Assembly: GCA_023055355.1 (NCBI GenBank)
Contig: JALJCS010000001.1
Span: forward strand, 56,425,381 to 56,489,380
Reading direction: 5' to 3'
Source of the DNA: Agelaius tricolor
Lineage: Eukaryota > Chordata > Aves > Passeriformes > Icteridae
DNA length: 64,000 nt
The notes under the pieces were generated by a model that worked only from the letters and a program-made list of their open reading frames with translations, was not told where the DNA came from and searched no databases. Each line of letters opens with the position of its first letter. The stretch's first letter is position 1. The position numbers and the translations under genes are program-made. This document shows positions 37,568 through 50,533 of the stretch, one piece after another.

Positions 37568-37830
37568 ATTCGGAAAGCCACCATAGCTATAGATCAGCTA
37601 CAAGGTCGCCTACCAGAAAGCTCAGTGGAAAAGGCATCCAAGACAGAGCTCCTGGAACTCCTGGATTACCATGGCAGTTTCCTGCTGGAGGTGGACCACC
37701 AGCTCTCATCTTTGGGCCTGCTCAAACAGCATGCTGTCAGCATGCTTCAGGTTGTGGAAGTAAAGCCTCCATCTCAGAAGGAACTACCAGTTATGCAAGA
37801 AATCAAAGCAATGCAAGATCGATGCCACAA
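37568..37830 (+). CDS. SYNE1: SYNE1 window exon 27
   Basis: It encodes IRKATIAIDQLQGRLPESS, KTELLELLDYHGSFLLEV and LPVMQEIKAMQDRCH. It ends within an Asn codon (AA|gtaagg) completed by exon 28. The following intron (37831-39438) contains a cluster of palindromes and direct repeats at 38865-39036. Confidence 0.95.
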
Positions 37831-38864
37831 GTAAGGAAATATTTTAAAAGATTCAGCAAAAAAATAGTACCTTGCAATTCATTATTAAGAGCTCATAATT
37901 TTAATATCATTAACAACTAACATGCCTAAATAAATATTAGCTATTATTTTTTAAATAAGCCTCAGTTTTAATTTAAAATTACTTTTAATTAATCTTGAAA
38001 TACCTTTTTTGCCATTATTTTTTATTTCCTTCAGAAAGAGTATGCTTTTTAAAATAAGTATTTCTTGCCTTGCATAATAATACTAACTTACATAAAAGCT
38101 GCATAAACTGCATTAAAATTATAACTGATTTTAAATACTTCCATTGTTTCTCACATTAACAGTGGTCATTTATCTTTTTGTATCCTCTTTTATTAGTTTA
38201 TCACTTTGTTTCACTTGTTTGAAGCACTTAGGTACTAAAAGTAGGTCCTGTATGATATTTACAGAGGAATGTAGAGCATATGCAAATGAAACATAATTTT
38301 TCACCTTGAGGCTATGCAAATGTTTATGCAAATGAAAAACATCTCCCTGTCATGTAGACAACAGGAAGTTTTATGTTAAGTTTTAAGACACATCTCTACC
38401 TCATAACTACACTAAGATACCATTAAGTGGATCTCCATGGTTGGAAAACAAGTTAAAATGAGAAATGACCAAATTGTAAACCCTGCACCAAGCCTGTGCA
38501 AAGTTTATTGTGTGTGTTTATAAATAATTATAGTAGAATAGCAATCCCTGTAGAAAATTTTACAAATCCGTTTTTCACTTACTTAAAATTGGTTTCTGAG
38601 ATACAGGGTCTGTGATGACCTCCTGCTCATGTAAATAAGGCATGATTCATATGGGCAAGGTTATGCAAACATAAATGAAATATGGGAATATCAAAGATCC
38701 ATGTCACATGTATAAGAGCTATGAGTAATCCAATAGAACTTTCACAGAGGTGTCAGTTCTTGAGGAAAGTGCAGAAATTCTGTCTTAGTGGAAGTGTGGA
38801 AATAGGCCATGTTTAGATACTTGATCCATAACTTAACCTAAGTATTCTGCCAACGCAAATCCCA

Positions 38865-39036
38865 TCAATAGGAGTGGACTTTATCTCATATGATATGATA
38901 TCTCAATATCATATCTGCTCTGATATCATATCTGCTCTGTTCCACTCAATAGGAGTGGAATTTATCTCAAATGTAAAATAAATTACATTAATAATGTAAT
39001 TTATTTTACATTTTAGGTATCAATATCAGAGCAGAT
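38865..39036. repeat. Cluster of direct repeats and nested inverted repeats
   Basis: tcaataggagtgga begins two direct copies (about 38865 and 38946), and atcatatctgctctg occurs twice between them. A near-perfect palindrome with 22-bp arms (38969-38990 and 38992-39013) has a one-base centre. Further out, atctgctctgatat faces its reverse complement atatcagagcagat near 39023. No transposon ends or target-site duplication were recognised. Confidence 0.85.
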
Positions 39037-39438
39037 TGTCTTGCTCTCTAATTAGTGTAGAGAAATAAACAAGTTTAAGATACAGCTTTTCTGACCTATT
39101 TTAGAAGTTTCTTTTGGAATGACAGTGAATAATCCTAGTTATGCCCTTAAAATGCCCTGCAATTGCCTCTACAGACAATCAGGGTATTCTGTGGTGATAA
39201 GCTCAGATGTAGGGATCTCTATTGTATACATTAGCATTTTTTCAAAAGAATTGCATGCCTGATATCCAAACATGTAAAACCAAAGAATGGACATGAAAAA
39301 TTTAATTTATTTAAATTTATTTCTCTGGATGTGGTGCTCTTAATCATTATCTTTATTGTTCAGCATGTTTTGACCAAGCAGTGTTTTTAGACATTGCTTA
39401 ATTCTTCACAAATAGTTATTGTTTCTTTCTTTCTGAAG

Positions 39439-39604
39439 TATGCAACAGAAAGTTAAAAAAGGCATGAAGATGGTCAAACAGGAGCTGAAGGAGCGTGAGG
39501 AGGTTGAAGCAGAGATTAATACTGTGAAGTCCTGGATCCAGGAAACAAAAGAATATTTATTAAGCCCTGATGCAGAAGTGGACATCCAACTCCAGGAGCT
39601 GCAG
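39439..39604 (+). CDS. SYNE1: SYNE1 window exon 28
   Basis: The acceptor is of the AAG type (ttctttctgaag). The first base completes Asn, then MQQKVKKGMKMVKQELKE and VKSWIQETKEYLLSPDAEV follow. It matches human. The following intron (39605-39910) contains a small degenerate tandem repeat. Confidence 0.95.
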
Positions 39605-39702
39605 GTAGGCCACATTTTTCAACTTCTAAATCACAATATTTATCTTCATTTTAATCTGCTAGTGAATGTTAATAGTTTCAAAACCACTACAAATTCAAAT
39701 TA

Positions 39703-39800
39703 GACTATATTCATTTAGTAATCCGATATTAATTTAGTAATTGTTTACTAAGACAATATTCATTTAGTAATCGTTTAGTAAAATGAGCATTTTAGTAACC
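39703..39800. repeat. Degenerate tandem repeat of a tttagtaat-type unit
   Basis: Five to six imperfect copies of attcatttagtaatc fill most of the short intron between exons 28 and 29. Confidence 0.7.
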
Positions 39801-39910
39801 CCCTAGACAAATTCGTAAAGCATGAAGTAGATGATGGACTGTGATATTTTATTTTAAAGATGTTTAAGATGTATTCTCATTGTTCCTAACAATATTTTTT
39901 CTGTCATTAG

Positions 39911-40066
39911 TCTCTCTTTGGTGAAGTTACTACTCATCGCCAGGCTGTTGAAAAACTGGCTGAACAACAACAGAATAAATACTTGGGGCTTTATACCATT
40001 TTGCCTTCTGAACTCTCTCTTCATTTAGCAGATGTTGGACTGGCCCTCGTTACTGTGCAGGATCAG
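39911..40066 (+). CDS. SYNE1: SYNE1 window exon 29 (52 codons)
   Basis: It encodes SLFGEVTTHRQAVEKLAEQ and NKYLGLYTILPSELSLHL, the latter a distinctive nesprin-1 phrase. The donor is CAG|gtaaag. A 199-base intron follows. Confidence 0.95.
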
Positions 40067-40265
40067 GTAAAGTGCAGTAGATAAGTGCCAGGCAGATCTA
40101 TAGTCTTTCTTCAGGCTTTATAACTTGGAATCCTGCTATGGCCAAACTGTGGCAACACAGAATAGTTTTATTACCTTCATCCTTTGAATTAAAGTTAAAT
40201 GAAAATTATTTTCTTTTAAGGAGGAGTGATTTCTGATTATTGAATTTAATTCTTATTGTTGACAG

Positions 40266-40418
40266 ATTCAAACCAAAGAAAGAGAAACTCAGCAAATCAA
40301 AACATTGAATCAAGAGTTTGATCAGAAAATCCAGGAGATAGCAAATGAACTAAATACCATTCTTTCCAAATTGAAAAAGAAAACAAATGATATAACAAAA
40401 GCTAAACTTGAACAGAAG
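40266..40418 (+). CDS. SYNE1: SYNE1 window exon 30 (51 codons)
   Basis: It encodes IQTKERETQQIKTLNQEF and ELNTILSKLKKKTNDITK, a Lys-rich coiled coil, and ends LEQK|gtaaga. The following intron (40419-42790) contains a CR1 fragment. Confidence 0.94.
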
Positions 40419-41792
40419 GTAAGACAAGGCTTTCCTGATGTGGTTATGCCAGAAATTTTTCTGAATTGGGAAGCTCACTTCATATCAAACTGTTCTTTGT
40501 GAAGACTTGGAGAACACAGTTTGTTAATGTAGTTCAACAGAAGAGTTATACAGAAATGAGGGTTGACTGAGGAGATTTTTAAAGCTATAGTCTTTGCAAA
40601 CTGGCCTACACAGGTAACAGAATTTGAAGGAAGGAGCTGAGTGTTAAAGTCAGATGGACAAAATTTCACAGTTTCTTTTCAGTAATGAGTATCACTCCAA
40701 TCTGGGAAAGCCTGAGGAACCTTCAGACTGCTCCTTGTTCTTGTCTGTACTGAAAAGATCATTCTTTATTTATGATTATTAGATCCATAGAATTTTACTT
40801 GTAGCCCATCTCACATTTAGTTCAACAATGAGGTAAAGTACTACTCATGTAATTAAGAGTAGTGCAAAGGGTTCTTAGTTATTTTTGAAGGTTTTCTTAA
40901 TCTTAGGTGTGTACCACACTCAGGAAAAATCATCTGTACTGAAGTGTAATGGCCGAATTAGGATTACCATATGAGAGTAAGGGATTTTGGGGAGAAGAGA
41001 GATGGAAAAGGGGTTGGCTGAGGGTTTGGGGCTTTTTTTTGTTGGTTTGTTATTTTAAGTAGGCAAAGATAAACTTGGCTGAATTACTGTCTGAAATTAG
41101 GCAAAGCATACAAAATAGGAGAAGATTTAGCATGACTGGTATGTCATAAATTACCTGTTTATTTTCATGAGATGCTCAAGATGTTCCAAAGTACTGTTTA
41201 CTTTACAAGAAGTGTCACTAAACTATATCCCTGGTGTATCTCCTTGGTTTCAGTAAGAAAGCAGAAACCCAGTGAAATCTGCTTTCTTATGTTGCATAAA
41301 TTAAAACTCTCTGTCACTGGAGATGAAGTAATGTTCCAACTGCTTTTATGCATTTAGCTGATAGTCTTGAGACTGGGTTGGCTTTGGTTACAGCAGTAAA
41401 TATTTTTATATTAACATTGAAACAGATTGTGAAAAAATAAAATAAAAATCTGTTTTAAATCCATGTGACTCAAGTCAAATGGATCCTTCTTTCACAAACA
41501 GCATATAAATTCTGCATAATATCTGTAGTAAATACATTTGTTTATGCTTGCTGTAATGTGTGTGTCTTTGTATTTAGATAAGCAGTTTAACATCTGTCTT
41601 TGTGTCTACATGTAGACAGTTATGTCTCCAAATTTGTGGAATAATACTGACTTATCACGATGATTGATCATATCTTACACTCTGAGGTGTGTCTGCCAGG
41701 ACAGCCCTAACCTGAAGAGCTTGAAGTCACTTCTTGAAACACCTGTAGCAGTGTTGTGAATGATTGCAGTTTAAATTTGTAGAAATAATTGG

Positions 41793-42081
41793 AGAGAGGC
41801 TAGGCTGTTTGTCCAAGCAGTGGGACAAGAGGCAATGGGCAGAAACTGATGCACAGGATGTTCCACCTGAGCATGAAGAAGAACTTCTTTACTGTGTAGT
41901 GTCTGTGTACTGCAGCAGGTTGCCCAGAGAGGTTGTGGAGTCTCCCTTTACTGGGGATACTCAAGAGCCTTCTGGACACAATCCTGTGCCATGTGCTGTG
42001 GGACAACCCTACTTGAGCAAGGAGGTTGGACCAGATGACCACTGTGGTCCCTTCCAACCTGACCTGTTCTATGATTCTCTG
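41793..42081 (+). mobile_element. CR1 LINE, 5'-truncated 3' end
   Basis: The typical CR1 tail is present: gtgggacaagaggcaatggg near the start, aagaacttctttactgtgt, gttgcccagagaggttgtgg, ggttggaccagatgacc and tcccttccaacctgacc, ending in the ATTCT-type terminal repeat (ctatgattctctga). CR1 is the dominant LINE of birds. The 118-codon open frame across it is incidental. Confidence 0.93.
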
Positions 42082-42790
42082 ACTTCTTTTTTTTATTTTT
42101 CAAAAACAATGAATTTTTAACACCTTGGATATAAAAAACAAATACAAAAATACCCAGTAGCCTCTTCTCAAGAAACTGTAGCCCCAGAGTATGTTTTGAA
42201 TCTATGGGAAACTTGAAAAACTTTTTAGGCTTCCTTTTCAAAATAATTGTGACTATGCTAGGAAAAATTGATTTTTAACTGTGTTTCTATTGAAACACTC
42301 TAGCACAATCAGACTGCTCCTGCATCAGGATCATGCTATGAAAATGCAAGCTTAAAATTAAATTTTTCTTAATCCCTTCATGAGTAACTACATTTTTATG
42401 AGTTTATAAACTTATATTTTAAGACAGCAATAAAACAAACCCCTTTTCAAATAAACAAAACTCCTTGTCATGGCAGTCTGTGCTGACAATTCATTTCAGA
42501 AACAAACCCAGAAAGATGCCTGAGAACAGTTAATGTCACACTGAAGTGACTCAGTCCTTGGCTACGGCAGGGAAAACGGTTATCCATTCCAGCCAGGAAG
42601 TCAGAGGAGAAAGAGTAATGGCACATACTTAAGAGGTGACCAAATATCCTGCTGTTCTGCTTTCCTGCTTAAAAATGGAAAAAACTATGGAGACTTTGGA
42701 CAGGCTATAAAAGTTGCATGTTGGACTAGAAATAACCAACCAAAAAGCTACCACTTCCTGGATCACTGATTTTATTGTTTTTCTGCCTAG

Positions 42791-42973
42791 ATCCTTGGTG
42801 ACGAGTTGGACAGCTGCAATATAAAGCTGTTGGAGTTAGATGCATCAGTCCAGGACTTTGCAGAGCAGAACGTACCCCTGGCTAAGCAGCTGGCTAACAG
42901 GATAGGGAAACTCACTGCACTGCACCAGCAGACCATACGGCAGGCTGAGTACAGAGCAGCCAAGCTCAGTCAG
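42791..42973 (+). CDS. SYNE1: SYNE1 window exon 31 (61 codons)
   Basis: It encodes ILGDELDSCNIKLLELDAS and LHQQTIRQAEYRAAKLSQ. It matches human. The acceptor is tttttctgcctag and the donor CAG|gtatga. No recognised element lies in the following intron (42974-44444) apart from A/T runs. Confidence 0.95.
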
Positions 42974-44444
42974 GTATGATCTTAAATCCTTTCTGCAGTT
43001 TCCTCTCACAACTAGAGGAAGCATGGAAACATCTCATTTTTTATCCTGGAGTTATGCCAAACAGGGCATTCCTTGGCACATCTGCCTATTATTAGTCAGG
43101 GTTTGCATCACATTCCAAAGAGACACAGGTCAAATCAGAGAGTAAAATAATTCTCAGATGCTACTTTAACACCCTCTTGCATGAATCACCTGCTGTTTGG
43201 TTCCTTTGGTGCCCTAAAAAGATTGTAGATCTCCCAAACAGTAGCATGCTGCAAATAGTACCTCATTGTGCTTCTCAGGTTCTCTGTTTTGTCACTCTTA
43301 CCTATATTTGCAGCATTAAAAGCAAAATAAAAAAAAATAGTTTGCTTTAGTCCCAATCCATAGAGGTTGAATATAACTTGTACGTTCAATAGAAAAGCCT
43401 ATATAAAATGGCCCCAATAATGCATAGTATTTATGCAATATTTGGTGTTCATAAAGATGGATCCTCTGTGGTTCAAAGTCTCTGAAAATCTTTCTTTTTT
43501 TTTTTCCTTACTTGTTCTTAGCCCCAAAACCTCCAGCTAAAAGCAAATAAATGGATTTTCTATGGTTCTGCCATCAATACCCTGATAAATTATGAGTTCT
43601 CCTTTCTGCATGCATGAATTTGCTTCCCGAAGAAAAATTCAAAATATTCTTTTCAGTTTTCTCTGAAAAATTGTTTTTAAGAAGAGATAGAAAATTATTT
43701 TCAAATTAAAAACTCCTTCAAAGGTACTTGGTAAAGAGATTTAACATTAGGATATTTTTGTTCAGCATCAAAAGATCCACTTATCATAAAAATGATGGGT
43801 ATTGGTACTGCTTGCAAATACAGTTTTGTCACCTCGGATTTGATCCATCCTTTATAAGGAGGAAATTCATGAACATCAATGAAATTATTCCTGCTAAAAA
43901 GAAAATTGGAGCTTATGAGTACTTTGCTAAATAGAAATTGGGTTCATCAGAAAGCAGAACTTTTGTCCTGTATTTTGAAATTGTGCAATATTTCTTTTTT
44001 TGGGAATATGGCAGACTGAATGGACAAAGCGGACTGTAAAAAAAAAAAAAAAGAGGTGATTTGGAGGATGTAATGGAAAGAGACATATCAAAATAAGAAA
44101 TTGAGCCACAAACTGAAAGAGGAGGTATTTTGGAACTTACATGTGAGGCTGAAATATGCACAGGGAGTGAACCTTCTAGGGATATATTTGAGCATCAATG
44201 GACTCTCACAGTGTGACCTACATTCTTATAGTGCCTTTTTTCCCCAAAAACACATAATCTTACTACTGAAAACATACCTATTTTAACTCCATAAATACAT
44301 AAGAAAATTATATAATACAGGAAGGAAAAGTTGTTAAAATTATCCTCAGGTTAAAACAGTGAAGGAAATAAAATTAGTTTTTTCATCCTCCCAGAATTGT
44401 ACAAAATTACATCTTAGGCTTAAGCAAATTTTTCTTTCATCCAG

Positions 44445-44582
44445 GCTGCTTCACACTTGGAAGAATACAATGAGATGCTGGAGTTCATATTGAAATGGAT
44501 TGAGAAAGCAAATATCCTAGTGCATGGTAATATAACATGGAATTCTTCCTCTCAGCTTCGTGATCAGTTTAAAGCCTACCAG
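44445..44582 (+). CDS. SYNE1: SYNE1 window exon 32 (46 codons)
   Basis: It encodes AASHLEEYNEMLEFILKWI and WNSSSQLRDQF, followed by KAYQ|gtgatt. Near-identical to human at the start. No element is seen in the following intron (44583-45844). Confidence 0.95.
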
Positions 44583-45844
44583 GTGATTATGTGAGCTATG
44601 ACATTTAAAAGTCAGTGTATATATGAAGTTATTTTCAAAGCAATGGAGTTCTACTTCCTCCTAAAGGGCTAGATTTCTTTGGCTGTTCTCCCAAGCCTTA
44701 AAAATGATTCATTGGTTTTGGACAATTGTTTTGAAAACTGAAATAAAGATATGTTGTAGAATAAAAGCATGTCATTCAAAGTTGATCTCCATGTTATTCA
44801 AGTAGTTTGGTTTCATAGAGGCTTTTGGCTGAATAGTGTGTCTGCACACTGTGATTCTATCACACCAAGCACATTATTGCAGCTCATACTGTAAAGCTTC
44901 AGTTAATCAAAGACAATTTTCAGTTTGGCCTTTTCTTTCTCCATTATGCTAAACTGGAATAGCCTTTGTTCTCTTCTAATGAGTTTTATACCAAATATTC
45001 TCAAACTGATACCTAATGGAAGAGTTTCTTCCAATCTCTTCCTGAACATTTCACATCAGAGTAATTTGCTGTCCCTGTAATTGTGCAATTTGTTCCGTGT
45101 GTGTCTGTGTGTGGAATGTGTGTGTGAGATCAGTGGACCATTTTGATGAGGTTGAAGCTTGGCTGGTGTTACATGACTGTGTGAAAAAAATCAAGGCATC
45201 ATGATAACGTATCACTAATACCAATGTTATATATACATTACTTAATTGTCAGCTGCATTCTTGTACATAAGTGCAGGGTACTATGTCAGTCTTTGTATTC
45301 TGAATCAGAGCTTCCAGGCAATTTATCATGAGGAAAACTGGAGACAGAATTTCTGCTATGGCTTTTTCCCTGCTTCAAAATCTGATGATACAGGCTTAAC
45401 CAATGCCATCCCACACAATGCCTTGGCAGTGATTTTTTTAGGCAGCATTAACAACTCCTACCCTGCTATAGCACTGCACCCAAGTGCTTTCTGCTACTTT
45501 CTATTAGGTATATGAGGCTTCCAGGACAAATCCTCTCCATAGATTGCATATATTATATTTTTACACACAAGTGTGTGTAGCAAAACAATAAAATTAATGT
45601 GTTGGTAAGTAGAGCTGCTGAAGCTTCATTACTTAATCTTTTGTTTTCCAGTCTCTATAAGCTGAAGCACTTCAGCCGATCTTCAGAACAAAGTGCATTG
45701 CCTAAGCCTAACAGGAAATCAGTGGAACTTAATCATAGGCTCATGAATGAGTACAGATTAAAGAGTTTGCAGAACAATATACTTAAAAGATATGTGTCAT
45801 TGAGTCTCAAACCTGACATACAATTTGTCTGTATCTCCATCTAG

Positions 45845-46030
45845 AGCATTCTTGATGAGTCTGGAGAGATTCATGGTGATCTTGAGGCCATGAGTGAAAG
45901 GATTGATTACCTGGCAAGTGTCTACTGTACTGAAGGGATGTCACAGCAAGTGCTGGAACTGGGGCGACGGACAGAGGAACTGCAGCAAATTATCAAAGTG
46001 CAGCTACCAAACCTCCAAGATGCTGCCAAG
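45845..46030 (+). CDS. SYNE1: SYNE1 window exon 33 (62 codons)
   Basis: It encodes SILDESGEIHGDLEAMSERI, YLASVYCTEGMSQQVLELG and PNLQDAAK before gtaaat. The acceptor is atctccatctag. No element is seen in the following intron (46031-46727). Confidence 0.95.
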
Positions 46031-46727
46031 GTAAATGAAAGCAGGTTTTCTAATGATAGCTAGCATCTAGGGTGATGTATGCATCATACTACTGTACTGA
46101 GATTATTATCAGTGAAGATAATCTGTGGTCTGTACAGGGCATGACTTTGTTGCCTAAAGTCAGGTGTCTCGCAGTGTTTGAGATGCTGCATTCAGGTGCT
46201 GATTCAGATGGGCACAAGATTTCTGCACAAGTGACCTTTCTGGATGAATATATCTGGGGTAATGGTGTGTCTCAATAGCACTGAGCACCTATGTTTAGAT
46301 ACTTGAGAAATGTATTTTCTGACACTTAGGTTCTGCTATTTCCTTTATTCTTCTCTTAAATGTTCTCTAAATGCTGTTATTTATTAATTTAGATCAGTAC
46401 TGGACCAAATCAGAATTCCATAGTGTTAGGCCTGCAAAGGAGTGCAATGAAAAGAATGAATATGCTTTTTCAGCTTTATAAAGTATATGCTGCATTTGAG
46501 ATTTCAGTACTTAAGAAAAATAACTCTGCCTTTGCAATCCCTTTTTCTAGACTGTCATATGACTGGTATTTTTATTTAATATTTTAGACATTTAAAATTA
46601 ACTGTCAAAACTATGAATTGCTTTTTGAACTGTATGTAAGGTGGATGTACCTGCAAAATCCAGACAGATATACTTATAGTGATTTCTATTTTTCCTCTTA
46701 CTCATCCCTGAATCAAATGTGTTACAG

Positions 46728-46850
46728 GATATGAAGAAATTTGAAATTGAGCTGAGAGCCCTACAGGCTGCTTTGGAGCAAGCCCAAGCCACTCTGACAT
46801 CTCCAGAGCTTGGGCATTTGAGCTTGAAAGAGCAACTTTCTCACAGACAG
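46728..46850 (+). CDS. SYNE1: SYNE1 window exon 34 (41 codons)
   Basis: The shortest assigned exon: DMKKFEIELRALQAALEQ, AQATLTSPELGHLSLKEQL and ending SHRQ|gtaaaa. Very close to human. The following intron (46851-48973) has a ~36-bp tandem duplication at 47162-47235. Confidence 0.95.
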
Positions 46851-47161
46851 GTAAAAGACCAGGACCTCAAAGTTAACATTTGAATAATGTGATCTTGCAT
46901 AAAGGATAATGAGTGTCAATGAGACTGCTTTTTGTGTTTCTTAGGTGTGTCACTGTTTCAGAATGTAGTCCCAAATTACTGCCAAGGAAATAAGTGATGA
47001 AGTGAGAAGAATCATTCCCTCAGAGGGAATGGTTGAAGTATAATTCTTTATGAGCCCCTTCTTAGACTAATGCAGTTCTGAGGAGTGTGCATCCAATCCA
47101 TTTAATCCATATTTGTTATAAAGCCCAATTCTTATCTAGTGCTTATGTTCAAGAGTTTCTT

Positions 47162-47235
47162 AAAGGAAAGTCAGCCTTGTTATCATTATTGATTTCAAAA
47201 GGAAGTCAATATTGTTATCATTATTTTACATATAG
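47162..47235. repeat. Two imperfect tandem copies of a ~36-bp unit
   Basis: Both copies contain an aaaggaa(a)gtca segment followed by ttgttatcattatt. Intronic. Confidence 0.75.
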
Positions 47236-48973
47236 AGATGCAATGATATAGTTTGTTGCCAGCTTCTCCAATAGTAATCTGGAGCACTAGGAGACAATTC
47301 AGGTTTCCTTAGGCCCAGTTACATTTTTGTATGCTTAGTTGAATTAACCTCCATAAGAATTCATGGCTTTCTCTGTTGCATCTGATCTGCTATGGAGATT
47401 TGTGAGTTTGTTAGTTTTGGTCTCAGTCCCTTAACAGGAGAAATAAGGCAATAAAGAAATATAGCTTTCTGAGTTTCTCAAGACATGTTTCTTTCTGCAA
47501 ACTAATATGGAGATTTAACTGTCTCAGTCTGCCAGTGAAAACTGGATGTCATCAGGTTCACTGTAGGATTAAAATCTGCAGAAAAACATATGGAAGGAAG
47601 GTAAATTTGCACAGCCTTTCCTTTTCATTAAAATATGCAGTCTTTATTCTGGGCACTTGCAAACAGATTTCAAAATGTAGCCTTGAAGAGTGTAAGTGAA
47701 ACACATCACCCACCATAAGAAGAAAGGAACATGGAGGTTACACTGGGGTTTATGCATGTTCTTTGTCCTGGCTCTAGCAGATCTCACAATGCAACTTTCT
47801 TTTGCACAGAAAGGGACTGTAGCCCCTGCCCACCTGTTTTACCAGACCAGGGAGGGGAAAGGGCCTGGCTGGCACATAGCCCTCAGGGTGCCTCTGGGTG
47901 CTGATTGAACAATGAAGACACCCTTTGCCAGCAGTATGGGGTCTGACAGAGTGGAACCCCACCTGTGCTGCCTGAGGAATAGCTCATTATACCAAAATTC
48001 TGGTTAGATTATCCACCTTATGTCATGAAACTGCAAAAATAAAAACCAAACCAAAATCCTCTCATCAGTATGCACTTCAGACCCACTTAGCTATCATTCT
48101 GATCTGATATAAGGGAAGGGAAATAATCAAATTCTCTATCCCTGTTTGCCTCATTGTCCAGCTGATTTATATCTATTGAATCTAAAATCTTTTCCTAATG
48201 TGCTAAGGCTCTTTTTATCAACTTTGCCTTTTCCCTTTTTTTCATTGGTTTTTTTTTTTCATATCTGTACATACATTAAACTCCTCGGTGTAGATAAAAA
48301 TAACAGTGATCAAATCTATTTCCAACCATTACACTTAGACCCTTCTCATGCATATGAACAGTCAGCTTGAATGGACATCTTGTATGGAATAGGCACTATT
48401 CACAAAGGCATACAGCTTGTGAATATTCAAAGAAAAAGGTTTCTGTGTAGCTCTGTTCCTTTCTGTTTGATTGCCTTTTGAATTTTAAGCAACATTTTCA
48501 GCCACGGCTTGTAATTTCCAAGGAAAGTTGTGAATACAATGGGATTCATGTGCAGTTTTGAAAATGTGCTTCTATGTCACAGCAAGGAGTTCCACTTAGA
48601 TTTTAACACTGAGATGCAAGTATATATAAACTACTCTTGTGCTGCTTCGATTTGTGGAATTGGTAAATCTATTTTCTCAAATCTGTTAATAGAAATACTT
48701 TTTTTACTTGGACACTTAGAAATAGGTACAACTATGCTTTTTAGTTTATTATTCTTATATCTAGTATATGGGCTTTTTGCTTATATAATCATTATTCTCA
48801 TTTGACATTGATCAACTCCAGAGAAAGTGTTTCTAATTACATGCAAGTTAAAAAATAGATAATAATTTTTTTCTATTGTTGCTTGAATGTACCATCATTT
48901 TTCTTTGGCTGCATGAAATGCTCTGGGAGTTCTGAAAAAAATTGGTTTATTGTGGCACTGACTTTGTTTCTAG

Positions 48974-49156
48974 CATCTGCTGTCTGAGATGGAGTCCCTG
49001 AAGCCAAAGGTTCAGGCAGTCCAGGAGTGCCAGAGTGCCCTGCGGATCCCAGAGGAGGTGGTCACCAGCCTGCCCCTGTGCCACAGCGCCCTGCGGCTGC
49101 AGGAGGAGGCCAGCCGCCTGCAGCACACGGCCATCCAGCAGTGCAACATCATGCAG
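48974..49156 (+). CDS. SYNE1: SYNE1 window exon 35 (61 codons), GC donor
   Basis: It encodes HLLSEMESLKPKVQAVQE, LPLCHSALRLQEEASRLQ and HTAIQQCNIMQ, nearly identical to human. It is GC-richer than its neighbours. The donor is CAG|gcaagt: the intron begins GC rather than GT, with otherwise perfect complementarity to U1. The nearest GT (49161) would add four bases and break the frame. No element is seen in the following intron (49157-50389). Confidence 0.95.
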
Positions 49157-50389
49157 GCAAGTGCAGCCCCATCCCACCCACCGCCCAGAGGAACTTGAAC
49201 AGCAGCATACTAATTGTGATGAAAGCATAGAATTCCATATCTCTGTGCACTCCTCTGTTCTGTAGCACCATTAGGAGTTTCCTCATTAGTCTGTTATTCC
49301 TGACTTTAATATTCATGACCATGTTAATTGTTGATTATTCATCAGAGTCTCCCCTAAGTTCTCTCCCTGATATTGCTATGATTTTTGTAATGCTGTTAGG
49401 ATTAACTAGACAAACAGCTAATATACAATTGAATGCAGGTTAATTTTATAAGACATATATTCAATTAATAAAACTTATATAACATATAACATCAGCTGCT
49501 TCTGAAGATTACTTAAAAACTATTGAGTTAATTAACTGTGGTATAAAAATAATTATTTTTATTCTCTTTGTTTATAGTTTATATATTTTTTTCTGATTTT
49601 GGAGTCATTCGATGTCTATTAAATTTGTATTTTCAAGTTTTGCTAAGTACGAGTAAATTAGATTTTGTTTGACTATTTGGATTTATAACTAAATATGTAA
49701 AAGGTATTTCCAATGAAGTGAATATGCTTTTCTCCTCTGCTGTTTAATGATAGGAATATACATAGCCTATTCCATAGGCTAGGGTGCAACTACGAAGTTT
49801 CAAGTTGGATAACAGAAGAGAGTTGATGGTTTAGGATAATTAATGATGCTTAAATACAAGAAAGGCTACACAGAAAATTTAAAAAATGGGTTAGACAAAC
49901 TGCTTATGTATCTATGATAGAAAGAACTGATGATACATTGGTACGATAATTATCTGAGTCAATCTTCATAATCCTTTCCCAGTTGTATTTTCTGTAATAG
50001 CTAAGTTTTTCTTAGAGTCACAAATGAACACATGAAGTGAAAAAGCAGATGAAAATGCTTTATAACAAAACAATGAGACTAAGCAAGGCTATCTTCTTGT
50101 GGCTGTGTTTGGTTCAGGTACTTGTTGGAATCAGAAGTTACAGCACCTTACATCAGAAATCTAAAATATCATGTTATGTGCACTGTGGATTTGGGAAATA
50201 TTTAATTAAATGAAACCATTCAAATCATTGCAATTCACAATATTTATGAATAGATATTTTCCTGACTATACTCCTGCTTTGCTTATCAAGATGTGAGTGC
50301 CAGATACTTCATGAGGGAGATCTATCATGCTTAGACTAAGTGAAAATTAATTTTCATGTAGACACTCAATCTTTTTTTCCCTTCTCTAG
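49157..50389 (+). other. GC-AG intron
   Basis: The 5' end is CAG|gcaagtg, the consensus of the minor GC-AG class spliced by the major spliceosome. The 3' end is a normal pyrimidine-rich tccttccttctctag-like site at 50375-50389. The frame across the junction (NIMQ|EAVVQ) fits human nesprin-1. Confidence 0.9.
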
Positions 50390-50533
50390 GAAGCAGTGGT
50401 TCAGTATGAGCAATATGAGCAGGAAATGAAACATTTGCAGCAGATGATCGAGAGCGCCCATCGCGAGATCCAGGACAAGCCAATAGCAACCAGCAACATC
50501 CAGGAACTCCAGGTCCAGATTTCACGGAATGAG
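50390..50533 (+). CDS. SYNE1: SYNE1 window exon 36 (48 codons)
   Basis: It encodes EAVVQYEQYEQEMKHLQQ, IESAHREIQDKPIATSNIQ and QISRNE before gtatgg. Matches human. The following intron (50534-53942) is AT-rich with a small direct repeat near 50887-50935, and ends in a CpG island. Confidence 0.95.

Noticed and set aside
37414..37920. 168-codon sense frame
   Set aside because: It runs across exon 27 in the wrong frame and into introns on both sides; the correct frame matches nesprin-1.
41764..42120. 118-codon sense frame
   Set aside because: It is the translation of a CR1 3' end, which is non-coding in a truncated copy.
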